Shown: positions 27,112-38,150 of the stretch, one piece after another | How the letters are laid out: each line of letters begins with the position of its first letter | Numbering within the stretch: the stretch's first letter is position 1 | NCBI RefSeq assembly: GCF_900155885.1 | Contig: NZ_FTMB01000001.1 | Coordinates: 1,054,001-1,118,000 of the forward strand | DNA from: Rhizobium sp. RU20A | GTDB lineage: Bacteria; Pseudomonadota; Alphaproteobacteria; Rhizobiales; Rhizobiaceae | Length of the DNA stretch: 64,000 bases | Direction of reading: 5' to 3' | Program-made: the position numbers and the translations under genes | The notes under the pieces: generated by a model | What the model was told of the DNA's origin: nothing | The model's database searches: none | What the model saw: the letters and a program-made list of their open reading frames with translations, nothing else

Positions 27112-27864
27112 ATGTCTGATTTGATTGCCTCACCGCGCCGTCTGGCCGGTGCCTTCCTCGTTGCGGCCCTTGCCTCGGCGGCAGCCTTGCCCGCCCTTGC
27201 GGCCGAAGGGCCGCAAAAGGGTGTGATCGTCGTCACCGGCGAAGGCGATGCGCAGGCTGCCCCCGATGTCGCCTTCATCACTCTCGGCGTCCAGGAAACG
27301 GCGGCGACGGCGCGCGAGGCGGTGACGGCCGCCAATGCGGCGATGGCGAAGGTGCTGGCCGCCCTGAAGGAAGACGGGATTGCCGATCGCGACATGCAGA
27401 CGAGCGGCTTTTCGATCAACCCGCAATACACCTACTACGACAATTCCAACGGCGAGAACCGCCCACCCAAGCTGACCGGCTACCAGGCCAACAATGCCCT
27501 GACCGTGAAGCTGCGGGATCTGTCGCGGCTCGGCGAGGTGCTCGACCGCTCGGTCACGCTCGGCGTCAACCAGGGCGGCACGGTGCAGTTTGCCAATGAC
27601 GATCCCAGGGCGACCATGACCGAGGCCCGCAAGAAGGCCGTCGACGATGCCGTCGCCAAGGCAAGGACGATGGCTGAGGCCGCCGGCGTTTCCGTCGGCC
27701 GCGTGCTGGAAATCTCCGAGACCATGGGCCAGCCCATCCCCATGCCGCAGATGATGCGCACCATGGCAAAGGATTCCGGCGCCGAATCCGTGCCGATCGC
27801 GGCCGGCGAAAACAATTATACCGTCTCCGTCACCATGCGTTTCGAGATCGCCGACAAACCGTAG
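27112..27864 (+). CDS. SIMPL-domain (DUF541) periplasmic protein
   Basis: 250 residues. A cleavable signal peptide ends near ALPALAAEGP. The SIMPL domain begins GVIVVTGEGDAQAAPDVAFITLGV and includes the LSRLGEVLDRSVTLGVN and ARTMAEAAGVSVG segments typical of the family. The role of these envelope proteins is mostly unknown; some relate to oxidative stress. GGAGA precedes the ATG. First gene of the host backbone after the element, transcribed away from the tRNA. Confidence 0.88.
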   Translation: MSDLIASPRRLAGAFLVAALASAAALPALAAEGPQKGVIVVTGEGDAQAAPDVAFITLGVQETAATAREAVTAANAAMAKVLAALKEDGIADRDMQTSGFSINPQYTYYDNSNGENRPPKLTGYQANNALTVKLRDLSRLGEVLDRSVTLGVNQGGTVQFANDDPRATMTEARKKAVDDAVAKARTMAEAAGVSVGRVLEISETMGQPIPMPQMMRTMAKDSGAESVPIAAGENNYTVSVTMRFEIADKP

Positions 27865-27997
27865 CGGGAGTTGCGGTGAGGGCCCTATCCTGGGCCCGCG
27901 CCGCACGTGGCGATAAGGGCCGGGCGCCAGGCGCGTTCCGGCCGTTTCATACCAGGGGCCGCCGCACCCACGCCGTCCCATTGCCCAAGCCCAAATC

Positions 27998-28037
27998 AAA
28001 AGCACCCCCCGCGGGCGCGTTCCGCGAGGGGTGCTTT
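27998..28037. terminator. Bidirectional terminator between convergent genes
   Basis: AAAGCACCCC pairs with GGGGTGCTTT, with an inner CCGCG/CGCGG extension of the stem. It lies between the SIMPL gene and the convergent secreted-protein gene and has short A/T runs on both sides. Confidence 0.75.
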
Positions 28038-28111
28038 CAAACCGCCGGTCGAGGAAGACTGGACGGCAATGGGGGGGTCCGGCGCATCACGCGCCGGAGA
28101 CTTGCACAGGC

Positions 28112-28471
28112 TTAGCGGCCGAGAACCGGGCAGCCACGCACATTGGCGAAGCTGATGGTACGGAAATCGCCGAAGCGGCGACCCTCGACGACGACGCGGC
28201 GCGGCGTCACATCGACGACCTGGGCGCGGCGGAAGCCGTATTCGCGGGCCTTCTCGACGGCAAGGCCAGGGTGGCAGCGGCCGCGGCGATCGCGGTCCCA
28301 GCGATCATTGTGGTGGCCCCAGCGTCGGCCCTCGCGCATGTCGACGCCATTCGGGCCGATGCGGAATTCCAGCGTGTCGGCCTTGGCGGCCGGTGCGGTC
28401 GCGGCCACGCCGGTCAGGCCCGTCAGCGCGACGGAAACGGCGATGACTGCGGTCTTGAGAAAGGTCTTCAT
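28112..28471 (-). CDS. Small secreted protein of unknown function
   Basis: 119 residues starting MKTFLKTAVIAVSVALTG. A signal peptide ends near ATAPAAKAD. The mature part is basic and rich in Arg/His (WGHHNDRWDRDRRGR) with two cysteines. I use the ATG at 28471 because it gives the signal peptide; a longer upstream reading does not. Similar short secreted proteins are common in Rhizobiales, with no known function. Confidence 0.75.
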   Translation of the reverse strand: MKTFLKTAVIAVSVALTGLTGVAATAPAAKADTLEFRIGPNGVDMREGRRWGHHNDRWDRDRRGRCHPGLAVEKAREYGFRRAQVVDVTPRRVVVEGRRFGDFRTISFANVRGCPVLGR

Positions 28472-28665
28472 CCTTGGTCTCCCATCTGTCACGGCGCTCT
28501 GCGCTGTCGCAGGGCCGAGCGTTGTGTGTGACAGTCCCTTCCGGACTGTCTCTCGTGGCTGAGGAGCAATTTCCGTCGCTCCATTGCGTATGACTATAGG
28601 GATCCAAGCTGAACGCTTCCGGAACTGCCCATTCATGCGCCGTTCAGTTGCCCGAAGGCTTGGCC

Positions 28666-29070
28666 TCAGTGGTCCAGCATCGCCTCGAAGACCCGCGTAT
28701 TGCGATAGTGGCTAAGGCGCGAAACGGCGCCATCCTCGAATTCGAAAATCAAGACGCTGGGGATCGCATACTGCTGGCCGCTCGCCTGCGGAAAACCGCT
28801 CATCGTTTCGCGATAGGTGCCGTGCGCGGTCACGTCGGCGGCAACACGCTGGCCGAAGGCATCATGCATCAGCACGATGTCGGAGAAGGTCTCGTCGAAA
28901 TGGCGAAAATAGGTGGCCACCGCAATGCGCAGGGGTTCTGCGCCGATGGTGCGCTGCCCCGTCAGGGAATCGAGCGCCACATCCTCGTCGAGGAAGGCGG
29001 CGATCGTGTCGAAATCCCGTCGATTGAGAGCTTCGATGAAGCGGCTCACCACGGTCTGGGCATCGGTCAT
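28666..29070 (-). CDS. NTF2-like/SnoaL-fold protein
   Basis: 134 residues. The opening VVSRFIEALNRRDFDTIAAFLDEDV and the ending VLIFEFEDGAVSRLSHYRNTRVFEAML are the hallmarks of the SnoaL-like NTF2 superfamily cone fold, which binds small hydrophobic molecules or acts as a simple isomerase or hydrolase. No partner gene nearby reveals a pathway. Confidence 0.85.
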   Translation of the reverse strand: MTDAQTVVSRFIEALNRRDFDTIAAFLDEDVALDSLTGQRTIGAEPLRIAVATYFRHFDETFSDIVLMHDAFGQRVAADVTAHGTYRETMSGFPQASGQQYAIPSVLIFEFEDGAVSRLSHYRNTRVFEAMLDH

Positions 29071-29329
29071 ACGGCATCTCCTCCGGCGCGGCGGGTTGGT
29101 CCCGCCTCTTCTGATCAGGCGTCTGGCGGCAGACCCTTCTTCGCCGGGAAAGGCGGGAGCGGAGCTACCGGCATTGCGCCGTCACCGATAACGCCAAAGG
29201 CTTGAAGACGTTCCCGAAAACAGCGCGGCATGACAGGAAAAAGGCAAACGGATGTCAGGCATGTCGTGCCGCCAGAGTTGCGCTCTCGGAACGATTTGTC
29301 CAGCCCCCCGAGGCTGCGGCTAAGTGGCC

Positions 29330-29752
29330 TCAGGCCGCCAGATGCAGAACGATCTCGCGCCGGTGCGGCCGCGACCGGTGTTCGAAGAGATAGAGCCCCT
29401 GCCAGGTGCCAAGGACAAGGCGCCCACGCATGACGGGAATGCCGATCGAGACCGCCGTCAGGGCCGCCTTGATATGGGCGGGCATGTCGTCCGGCCCCTC
29501 GTCGCGATGCACGAGATAGGCCATGGACGGATCGTCCGCCGCCGGAACCAGCCGGCGAAAGAAGGCGTCGAGATCGCGCCGCACGTCCGGGTCGGCATTT
29601 TCCTGGATCAGCAGCGAGCAGGAGGTGTGCCGCACGAAGACGGTGAGGAGCCCCTCGACGCTACCGGCATCCGCCACGAAATGCGCTGCCTCGCGGGTGA
29701 ACTCGTAGAGCCCTGCCCCGCTTGTCTCGACGCTGATCAGACGCTGCGGCAT
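29330..29752 (-). CDS. yjbQ: YjbQ/UPF0047 family protein
   Basis: 140 residues. HTSCSLLIQENADPDVRRDL with H, C and N residues and HRDEGPDDMPAHIKAAL are UPF0047 signatures. The family was named from weak thiamine-phosphate synthase activity, and its true role is unclear. It lies 14 bp downstream of the protease gene stop on the same strand, so it may be in its operon. Confidence 0.9.
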   Translation of the reverse strand: MPQRLISVETSGAGLYEFTREAAHFVADAGSVEGLLTVFVRHTSCSLLIQENADPDVRRDLDAFFRRLVPAADDPSMAYLVHRDEGPDDMPAHIKAALTAVSIGIPVMRGRLVLGTWQGLYLFEHRSRPHRREIVLHLAA

Positions 29753-29766
29753 GCAGGCCCCTCGCC

Positions 29767-31320
<1,554 letters not shown>

Positions 31321-31518
31321 GAAAACCTCTAGTGTCATGTCGGGCCAAACGACCTGCGGGCCCCAGAAAAGCCGCGCACGGACCGCTTCGGTCAGCCGAG
31401 GATGGACTGCAAGATAAGGCGGAATGAAGACGCGTCTACAGGCATTTTCGTTCACACACCGGAACGTGTGCGCTCCGTTCAGGGAACCCTGACACAGGCA
31501 GATTTCGCGCGCGACCGC

Positions 31519-31902
31519 TCAGATGATCTCGTGGCCGAATTCACGCAGCGCTTTCAGCGCCTTTTCAAGGTCGGAGCCGGCAATGAAGACGTAGTCGGTG
31601 CTGAAGGTCGAATTGGCGAAGATCGATACGCCCGCGGTCGAGAGCGGATGGAGCAGCCCCGAGAGGACGCCGGGCACCTCGACCGGGAAATGATCTTCGA
31701 TGCGAAGGCACCGCCAGCCCCCTGAACTCTGCACCGACGTCGGCACGCGGGCGGCGCGACAGACCAGTGTCATCTCTTCGCGCGAGCTGGACACTGTCCA
31801 GAAGCCGGGCCCCTGCAGCCAGTGCGGAATCGGCGAGCCAACGTTCAGCCGCGTGATGGCATATTCGGCCTCCACGAGACGGATCAGCAGCTTTCGGGAC
31901 AT
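31519..31902 (-). CDS. ACT-domain protein (DUF2241/CASTOR-like)
   Basis: 127 residues starting MSRKLLIRLVEAEYAITRLN. Two short ACT-like repeats are suggested by the aspartate-kinase-like C-terminal pattern SGLLHPLSTAGVSIFANSTFSTDYVFIAGSDLEKALKAL. ACT domains bind amino acids. A longer reading to 32013 exists, but the first 37 residues look non-coding. The gene sits between hflC and degP; whether it shares their promoter is unclear because a terminator lies upstream at 32032-32065. Confidence 0.8.
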   Translation of the reverse strand: MSRKLLIRLVEAEYAITRLNVGSPIPHWLQGPGFWTVSSSREEMTLVCRAARVPTSVQSSGGWRCLRIEDHFPVEVPGVLSGLLHPLSTAGVSIFANSTFSTDYVFIAGSDLEKALKALREFGHEII

Positions 31903-32031
31903 GTTTTCAACCTCGAAGGATGCGAGGCGCAGGCGAGCCGGCAAAATGCGGGCCGGCTGCGCCGGACGCGATCGTTTCTCCGGTATTTGCGGCACGCGAG
32001 ACGCCATGTCCACTGGAAAACGATGGCAATG

Positions 32032-32065
32032 AAAAAAGAGGGGCCGACCTTTCGGCCGGCCCCTC
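32032..32065 (-). terminator. Terminator after hflC
   Basis: On the minus strand GAGGGGCCG pairs with CGGCCCCTC and is followed by a run of six T residues. It lies 48 bp after the hflC stop. Confidence 0.85.
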
Positions 32066-32112
32066 GGGTGATGCTGCGGGCTCTGCCGCTCCGCGCGCGA
32101 CGGATGCCCCTT

Positions 32113-33069
32113 TTACGGAGTCGCCTGCGGCTGCTGCTGGCCGGCCGGAGCCGTCTGCGCACCGGTCGCCGGGGTCGGCGCGGCGGCGCCACCGGCATTG
32201 TTGAAGAAGCGGAAGAACTCCGAATCCGGCGACAGGACCAGCGTCGTATCCGGGCTGCCGATCGAGGCCTGATAGGCGTTCATCGAGCGGTAGAACTCGA
32301 AGAATGCCGGATCGCGCGCAAAGGCATCGGCAAAGATGCGTGTGCGCTCGCCTTCGCCCTCACCGCGCAGGATTTCCGAATCGCGCTGCGCTTCGGCGAC
32401 GATCTCGACAACCTGACGGTCGGCGATGGCACGGCGGCGCTGGCCTTCTTCGTTACCGCGGGCGCGGATCAGTTCGGCTTCGGCCAGACGCTCGGCCTTC
32501 ATGCGGTCGAAGGTCTGCTGCGAGACTTCCTGCGTCAGGTCGGTGCGGCGAATGCGAACATCCTCGATCTGCAGGCCGAGGTTTTCGGCATCGCGCGCGA
32601 GGTCCTGGCGCACTTCCCGCATCATCGAGGCACGCTCTTCGGAAAGAGCCGCTTCGAAGCCGCGCAGACCGTAAACCCGGCGCAGCGAGGCGTCGAGACG
32701 GGTGCTCAGACGGGCCTGGGCCGACAGGCGATCGCCCGACACCGATTCGCGGAAGCGACGGGCATCGGCGATCTTGTAGACCACGAAGGCATCGACCTCG
32801 TAGAACTTGCCGCCCGAAACCTGGACGCGGATATTGTCGAGGTCGAAGCGCAGCGCCTGCTTTTCGACATACTGGACGCGGTCGGCATCCATGAAGGCGA
32901 AGGGCAGCTTGAAGTAGAGGCCGGGCTCGGTCTTGACCGACTGGATCTGACCGAAGCGCACTACCACCGCCTGCTGGCGCTGATTGACCACGAAGACCGA
33001 CGAATAGAGCGTCAACAGCAGAACGCCGAAGACGATCAGGAAGATGGGAAGACGGCTACCGTTCATCAC
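32113..33069 (-). CDS. hflC: HflC, membrane stomatin-like protease modulator
   Basis: 318 residues. One N-terminal membrane helix (LPIFLIVFGVLLLTLYSSVFVV) is followed by an SPFH/stomatin domain and a long helical region with RGEGEGERTRIFADAF, typical of HflC. The C-terminus is a Pro/Gln/Ala-rich tail. With HflK it caps and regulates the FtsH protease. Its start overlaps the hflK stop by 4 bases, so the two are coupled. Confidence 0.95.
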   Translation of the reverse strand: MMNGSRLPIFLIVFGVLLLTLYSSVFVVNQRQQAVVVRFGQIQSVKTEPGLYFKLPFAFMDADRVQYVEKQALRFDLDNIRVQVSGGKFYEVDAFVVYKIADARRFRESVSGDRLSAQARLSTRLDASLRRVYGLRGFEAALSEERASMMREVRQDLARDAENLGLQIEDVRIRRTDLTQEVSQQTFDRMKAERLAEAELIRARGNEEGQRRRAIADRQVVEIVAEAQRDSEILRGEGEGERTRIFADAFARDPAFFEFYRSMNAYQASIGSPDTTLVLSPDSEFFRFFNNAGGAAAPTPATGAQTAPAGQQQPQATP

Positions 33070-34190
33070 TGTGCCCCTCCCGTGACCTGGCCGGCCGTCG
33101 GACGACCGATCTCGTTGAGCGGCAGATAGGGCAGCACGCCCTGGCCGTTCTTCTCGTCGATGATCACCTTCTTGGACTTGCCCATGACATCCTGCATGGT
33201 TTCGATGAAGAGACGGCGGCGCGTCACGTCAGGCGCAACCTTGTAGGCGTCGTAGACGGAGATGAAGCGCTGCGCCTCACCTTCGGCTTCCTTGACGACA
33301 CGATCCTTGTAGGCGGCTGCCTCTTCGCGGATCTGGGCCGCCTGACCGCGCGAGCGACCGAGCACCTGGTTGGCATACTGGTTGGCTTCTTCCACGAAGC
33401 GATCCTCATCCTGTTCGGCACGCTGCACTTCGTCGAAGGCGTCGGCAACTTCGCGCGGCGGTGCCGCATCCTCGATCGCCACCGTGTTGACGGAAATGCC
33501 AGCGCCGTAGGTGTCCATGGTCGCCTGGATCGTGGTCTTCACATCTTCGGCGATCACCTGACGATTATCGCGGAAGATGTCCTGTGCCGGACGACGGCCG
33601 ACCACTTCACGCATGGCGCTTTCGGCCACCTGCTGCAGCGTGTCGGCGGGATCTTCGACGTTGAAGAGATAGGCCTTGGGATCGGTGACCGAATAGAGCA
33701 CCGAGAACTGCACGTTGACGATGTTCTGGTCGCCGGTCAGCATCTGCCCCGCCGCATTCTGGGTCGAGGAGGCGCGTGCACCGATATTCTGCTGCTGTTC
33801 CGTCACCTTCACGAACTCGACAGTCTCGAAGGGCCAGAAGTGGAAGTGCAGGCCCGGCATCGAGATTTCGTCCTTCGGCTTGCCGAAGCGCATCTCCACG
33901 CCACGCTCGTCCGGCTGGACGGTGTAGATCGAATTCATCAGGACAAAGCCGAGGATGAGAAGTGCGACGATTGCGACAACGCCGCCATTGAAGCCCCCCG
34001 GAACCACGTTCTTCAACTGGTCCTGTCCGCGGCGAATGATCTCCTCGAGATCTGGCGGTCCGCCATTGCCTCGACCGCCACCGCCGCCTTTCGGACGGTT
34101 CGGTCCCTGCCCCCAGGGTCCGCCCGGCCGGTTATTACCGCCGCCGCCGCCCCATGGGCCGCCGCCATTCTGATTGCTCCAGGGCATCAA
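33066..34190 (-). CDS. hflK: HflK, partner of HflC
   Basis: 374 residues. A Gly/Pro/Asn-rich N-terminus of ~45 residues leads to a membrane helix (GVVAIVALLILGFVLMNSIYTV), then the SPFH domain (RFGKPKDEISMPGLHFHFWPFETVE) and helical tail (EEANQYANQVLGRSRGQAAQIREEA). HflK and HflC form the FtsH-controlling membrane complex. The gene follows folA at a gap of 158 bp. Confidence 0.95.
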   Translation of the reverse strand: MMPWSNQNGGGPWGGGGGNNRPGGPWGQGPNRPKGGGGGRGNGGPPDLEEIIRRGQDQLKNVVPGGFNGGVVAIVALLILGFVLMNSIYTVQPDERGVEMRFGKPKDEISMPGLHFHFWPFETVEFVKVTEQQQNIGARASSTQNAAGQMLTGDQNIVNVQFSVLYSVTDPKAYLFNVEDPADTLQQVAESAMREVVGRRPAQDIFRDNRQVIAEDVKTTIQATMDTYGAGISVNTVAIEDAAPPREVADAFDEVQRAEQDEDRFVEEANQYANQVLGRSRGQAAQIREEAAAYKDRVVKEAEGEAQRFISVYDAYKVAPDVTRRRLFIETMQDVMGKSKKVIIDEKNGQGVLPYLPLNEIGRPTAGQVTGGAQ

Positions 34191-34348
34191 ATCCTCTTTA
34201 GTTGAACTCCCTCGGACACGGCACGCTGATTGCTCGCGCGGCCGCTTCCCGTGAACCCGTTATAGGTACCCGAACAAAGGCTTTCAACGCGCACCGTCCA
34301 GCAACGGCTGAAATGCCGCAGAATTGTTCGTGAAGTGCAAGACAGGGT

Positions 34349-34867
34349 TTACGAACGGCGCAAATAGCTGACGAAACGCATGGGGTGGCTGTCTTTTTCC
34401 CCCTGTGGCAGCACCTCTTCGAAGCTGCGGACGAAACGTTCGGGGTCGATATCGGGAAAACGCGTGTCCCCCGCAATCACTGCGCCCACCTCCGTCACAT
34501 GAATCACGTCCGCTGCATCGATCGTCTGGCGATAGATCTCCCCGCCGCCGATGATGGAGACCTCCCCGACACCGAGCCGCTCCGCCTCGCGCCGGCCGAG
34601 CGCGATGGCCTCGGCAACGGAGCCGACGACGGCGACACCCTCTGCGGCGAAGGACGCATCCCGCGTCACCACGATATTGGGCCGTCCGGGCAGCGGACGA
34701 CCGATCGACTGGTAGGTGCGCCGACCCATCACCACGGGCTTGCCCATCGTCAGAGCCTTGAAACGCTTCAAATCCGACGGCAGCCGCCAGGGAAGGTCAC
34801 CATCGCGCCCGATCACACCGTTTTCCGCAACGGCCACGACGAGCGCCAGTTTTGCCTCAGCCATCAC
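34349..34867 (-). CDS. folA: Dihydrofolate reductase
   Basis: 172 residues. Family motifs: VVAVAENGVIGRDGDLPWRLPSDLKRFKALT at the start, MGRRTYQSIGRPLPGRPNIVVTR, and IIGGGEIYRQTI. It reduces dihydrofolate to tetrahydrofolate with NADPH, regenerating the cofactor consumed by the ThyA encoded just upstream (30 bp apart). Confidence 0.96.
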   Translation of the reverse strand: MMAEAKLALVVAVAENGVIGRDGDLPWRLPSDLKRFKALTMGKPVVMGRRTYQSIGRPLPGRPNIVVTRDASFAAEGVAVVGSVAEAIALGRREAERLGVGEVSIIGGGEIYRQTIDAADVIHVTEVGAVIAGDTRFPDIDPERFVRSFEEVLPQGEKDSHPMRFVSYLRRS

Positions 34868-34897
34868 CCTCTCCTCGCCGCCCCCGAAGCCCGCAGA

Positions 34898-35692
34898 TCA
34901 GACCGCCACCGGCGCCTTGATACTCGCATCCGCCTCGTAGCCGACGAGGTCGAAATCCTCGTAGCGAAAGCCGAAGATGTCCTTCACCGCCGGATTGATC
35001 TTCATCAGCGGCAGTGTCTTCGGCGTCCGGGCAAGCTGCTCGCGCACCTGCTCGAAATGGTTCGAATAGATATGGGCGTCGCCAAGCGTGTGCACGAAAT
35101 CGCCGGGCTTCAGCCCCACCACCTGCGCCACCATCATCGTCAGCAGCGCATAGGCGGCGATGTTGAACGGCACGCCGAGGAAGATGTCGGCCGAGCGCTG
35201 GTAGAGCTGGCAGGACAGTTTGCCGTCGGCCACGTAGAACTGGAACAGGCAGTGGCAGGGCGGCAGCGCCATGTCCTCGACCAGCGCCGGATTCCAGGCA
35301 GACACGATGTGGCGGCGCGAATTGGGGTTGGTCTTCAGGCCCTCGATGAGATTGGATATCTGGTCGACATGCGTGCCGTCGGGCGCGGGCCAGGAACGCC
35401 ACTGGTAGCCGTAGACCGGCCCGAGGTCACCGTTCTCGTCGGCCCATTCATCCCAGATCGTCACGCCGTTTTCCCTGAGATAGGCGATGTTCGTATCGCC
35501 CTTCAGGAACCAGAGCAGTTCGTGGATGATGGAGCGCAGATGCAGCTTCTTGGTGGTGACGAGCGGAAAGCCCTCGGACAGATCGAAGCGCATCTGGTAG
35601 CCGAAGACGCCGCGCGTGCCCGTGCCGGTTCGGTCGCCCCGGTCGATACCGTCGGCCATGACATGGCGGAGAAGGTCGTGATATTGCCGCAT
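34898..35692 (-). CDS. thyA: Thymidylate synthase
   Basis: 264 residues, the same size as E. coli ThyA. The catalytic cysteine is C146 in [31 protein letters not shown] and [11 protein letters not shown] are further signatures. It methylates dUMP to dTMP and produces dihydrofolate. It leads the thyA-folA-hflK-hflC run. Confidence 0.97.
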   Translation of the reverse strand: MRQYHDLLRHVMADGIDRGDRTGTGTRGVFGYQMRFDLSEGFPLVTTKKLHLRSIIHELLWFLKGDTNIAYLRENGVTIWDEWADENGDLGPVYGYQWRSWPAPDGTHVDQISNLIEGLKTNPNSRRHIVSAWNPALVEDMALPPCHCLFQFYVADGKLSCQLYQRSADIFLGVPFNIAAYALLTMMVAQVVGLKPGDFVHTLGDAHIYSNHFEQVREQLARTPKTLPLMKINPAVKDIFGFRYEDFDLVGYEADASIKAPVAV

Positions 35693-35849
35693 GGCGCCGG
35701 TCCCGTCGTCTGGAAGATCGCGTGACCCTACCCCATGGGGCCTGCCACTCCAAGCGCGGCCCGCGAAAGTCCACCGCTTTCAGGGGCCGCGTCTGCGGAC
35801 TATTTTTGCGAGCCCCTTCCCTTCATCGTTATGACATCTTATATCCATC

Positions 35850-36170
35850 GGGCCGTCTTCGGGCGGCTATGGCAATAAACGGACGATGAAATAAACCTAT
35901 TGGACCCGGGGGCGGTACCCGGCGCCTCCACCAGGAACCGGCGGACGATCATGCCCGAGGCCGGCTGCTGATGGGGGCGAAATAGGATCGACAAGGGTGT
36001 AAAGATCGCTCTTTTGCTCGGCATTGTACCACCGTTATCGGGCTAAAATTGTAGTTGCAAACGACAACTATGCTGAAGCTCGTCTCGCTGCTTAATCGCA
36101 GTGCGACACTTCAAATCAAGCCCTTGCGGGTAGCACCGTAAGGCGGGGTCCGAAGGCACCTGGCAACAGA
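35850..36170 (+). ncRNA. ssrA: Permuted two-piece tmRNA (ssrA) of the alphaproteobacterial type
   Basis: The acceptor piece comes first and ends with CGCCTCCACCA at 35923-35933. The coding piece starts GGGGGCGAAATAGG at 35973; the two ends pair to make the acceptor stem (GGGGGCG with CGCCTCC). The tag open frame at 36057-36095 reads ANDNYAEARLAA and stops with TAA. The T arm is CCGGG with CCCGG. The intervening loop (about 35934-35972) would be removed. Exact outer ends are approximate. tmRNA frees stalled ribosomes and tags the nascent protein for ClpXP. It is directly upstream of sspB. Confidence 0.93.
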
Positions 36171-36299
36171 AGCCTTCACCTTCTTTCCTTATGCGATTTC
36201 GTCTATACCTTCGTGGGATTCGTGCGCGGGTCTTTACCTGCGCGGCGGGCCGGTGGCATAACATCGGTGAGCTTGGCATAAGAAGAAGATTGGAAGACG

Positions 36300-36818
36300 A
36301 TGTCTCAGGACCACATCCGCTACGACATTCTGGCCCAGGACGCGCTTCGGGGCGTGATCCGGAAGGTCCTGTCAGAGGTTGCCACCACCGGCCACCTGCC
36401 GGGTGACCACCACTTTTTCATCACCTTCCTGACCGGTGCGCCGGGCGTGCGGATCTCCCAGCATCTCAAGACCAAATATCCCGAGCAGATGACCATCGTC
36501 GTCCAGCACCAGTTCTGGGATCTGAAGGTCACCGAATCGCTGTTCGAGATCGGCCTGTCCTTCTCCGACACGCCCGAAAAGCTCGTCATCCCCTTCAATG
36601 CCATCCGCGGCTTCTATGACCCCGCCGTCAATTTCGAGCTGGAGTTCGACGTCTCCACGCTTGAGGACGAGGACGAAGAGGGCGCGGAAATCACCGCCTA
36701 TCCCCTCACCCCGGTCGAGCGCACGGAAGACAAGGGCGGCGACGCACCCGATGATGGCGGCGACAAGCCGGGCGGCGGCTCCGTCGTCTCGCTGGACGCC
36801 TTCCGCAAGAAGAACTGA
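36300..36818 (+). CDS. sspB: SspB, ClpXP adaptor (alphaproteobacterial type)
   Basis: 172 residues. GVRISQHLKTKYPEQMTIVVQHQFWDLKV is the substrate-binding core. The C-terminal tail is acidic and flexible and ends SVVSLDAFRKKN, like the ClpX-binding tail of SspB-alpha. It tethers ssrA-tagged proteins to ClpX. The tmRNA gene is about 130 bp upstream. The ORF starts with ATG at 36300. Confidence 0.93.
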   Translation: MSQDHIRYDILAQDALRGVIRKVLSEVATTGHLPGDHHFFITFLTGAPGVRISQHLKTKYPEQMTIVVQHQFWDLKVTESLFEIGLSFSDTPEKLVIPFNAIRGFYDPAVNFELEFDVSTLEDEDEEGAEITAYPLTPVERTEDKGGDAPDDGGDKPGGGSVVSLDAFRKKN

Positions 36819-36838
36819 CCGCGCGACGGAGGCCCGCC

Positions 36839-37048
36839 ATGGCGGCAGAGATCATCAATCTGCGCATGGCCCGCAAGCAGAAGGCGCGCGCCGACAAGGA
36901 GCGCGCCGCCGATGCCAACAGGGCCGCGCACGGCCGCACCAAGGCCGAAAAGACCCTGACGCGCGCCCTCAAGGACCAGGCGGACAAACGCCTCGATCAG
37001 GGCCGCCTCGAAGGCAAGCCCGACGCAGGCGAGAAAAACGACGGCTGA
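36839..37048 (+). CDS. DUF4169 family protein
   Basis: 69 residues, highly charged. EIINLRMARKQKARADKERAADANRAAHGRTKAEK is the typical DUF4169 pattern of small alphaproteobacterial proteins. The ATG has GGAGG upstream, 21 bp after sspB. Function unknown; probably co-transcribed with sspB. Confidence 0.85.
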   Translation: MAAEIINLRMARKQKARADKERAADANRAAHGRTKAEKTLTRALKDQADKRLDQGRLEGKPDAGEKNDG

Positions 37049-37111
37049 TCAACGACTTCCGCACGCATTCGGACTCAACCTCGCAACACCTTGATTCACC
37101 ATGGCAGCGAC

Positions 37112-37333
37112 ATGATCCGCAAGCACTCGGCAACGCTGCACGGCCATCGCACGAGCTTTACGCTCGAGGAGCCCTTCTGGCAGGAACTGAAGGCCATTGC
37201 CGCGGCGCGAAAGATGCCGCTCGCGCGTCTCATTGCCGACATCGACGATGGCCGTGATCCGGAAACGAACCTCTCCTCCGCGATCCGCCTCTATGTCTTT
37301 GCCTGGGTCAAGCAGACGGGCCGGCCGCCCTAA
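37112..37333 (+). CDS. Ribbon-helix-helix domain protein
   Basis: 73 residues from the ATG at 37112. HGHRTSFTLEEPFWQELKAIAAARKMPLARLIADID and the following SSAIRLYVFAW match the RHH_4 family found next to DUF4169 genes. It is probably a small DNA-binding protein. An upstream TTG at 37091 is a weaker start. Confidence 0.82.
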   Translation: MIRKHSATLHGHRTSFTLEEPFWQELKAIAAARKMPLARLIADIDDGRDPETNLSSAIRLYVFAWVKQTGRPP

Positions 37334-37367
37334 TGAAATCCGTCGCCACAGGCAACGCAGCTTTATG

Positions 37368-38150
37368 TCACGACGCCCGTTCGAGCACTGGCCCGACACG
37401 GGCCGTGCTGTCTGCCGGCTCGCCTGCATCCGGCGCGATTGTCACGCGGTTGCGTCCGCCGCGCTTGGACGCGTAAAGCGCCTCGTCGGCCCGGTTGAAC
37501 ACGCGGGAAAAAGCCGCGGGGCCCCTGAAGGCGGCCGTCCCGATGCTGGCCGTGATGATCCTGTCGCCGATCGATGCGGGGCGCTTCATCGTTTCGACCG
37601 CAAGACGCACATGCTCGCTGATCAGGGGCGCCATCTCCACCTCGAGGGCCGGCAGGAGAATGCCGAATTCTTCGCCGCCGAGACGGCCGACAACAGCGTT
37701 ACGCCCTTCGACAGCCTCAACAAGGCTGGCGGCAATCGCCACCAGCGTTTCGTCGCCGGCGCGGTGGCCAAAACCATCGTTGATCTGCTTGAAATGATCG
37801 ACATCGATGATCAGGAGCACGCCGCAATCGCCCGCCTGTTTTTCGATGATCGCCTCGGCCGCGGCAGAAAAAGTGGCGCGATTGAATATCCCGGTCAGGT
37901 GATCCGTCTGGTTGAGCCTGACGAGGCGCTCGTTGGTATCGGACAGTTCCTTCAGCTTGAAGGCGAGGTAACCGAAAACCGGAAGGCCGAGGAAAACCGG
38001 CAGGCTGCCCGACAGGGCCAGGGACACCTGCATCACGGTCCAGCCGAAGGGGGCGATGAAATAGGCCGTCACGACCATGCAGATCAGCGCGCTGACAAGC
38101 GTACAGCCGAAAGTCAGGGCGAGAATGCCCAGTCGCGTCACGCGCATCAT
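37368..38150 (-). CDS. Diguanylate cyclase (GGDEF), membrane-bound
   Basis: 260 residues from ATG 38150. Two membrane helices (about residues 5-60) precede the GGDEF domain, seen as GRLGGEEFGILLP. The NRATFSAAAEAIIEKQAGDCGVLLIIDVDHFKQIND region is the first family block. It makes cyclic di-GMP. No I-site RxxD or EAL domain is evident. The start is uncertain; a longer reading begins at 38231. Confidence 0.9.
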   Translation of the reverse strand: MMRVTRLGILALTFGCTLVSALICMVVTAYFIAPFGWTVMQVSLALSGSLPVFLGLPVFGYLAFKLKELSDTNERLVRLNQTDHLTGIFNRATFSAAAEAIIEKQAGDCGVLLIIDVDHFKQINDGFGHRAGDETLVAIAASLVEAVEGRNAVVGRLGGEEFGILLPALEVEMAPLISEHVRLAVETMKRPASIGDRIITASIGTAAFRGPAAFSRVFNRADEALYASKRGGRNRVTIAPDAGEPADSTARVGPVLERAS

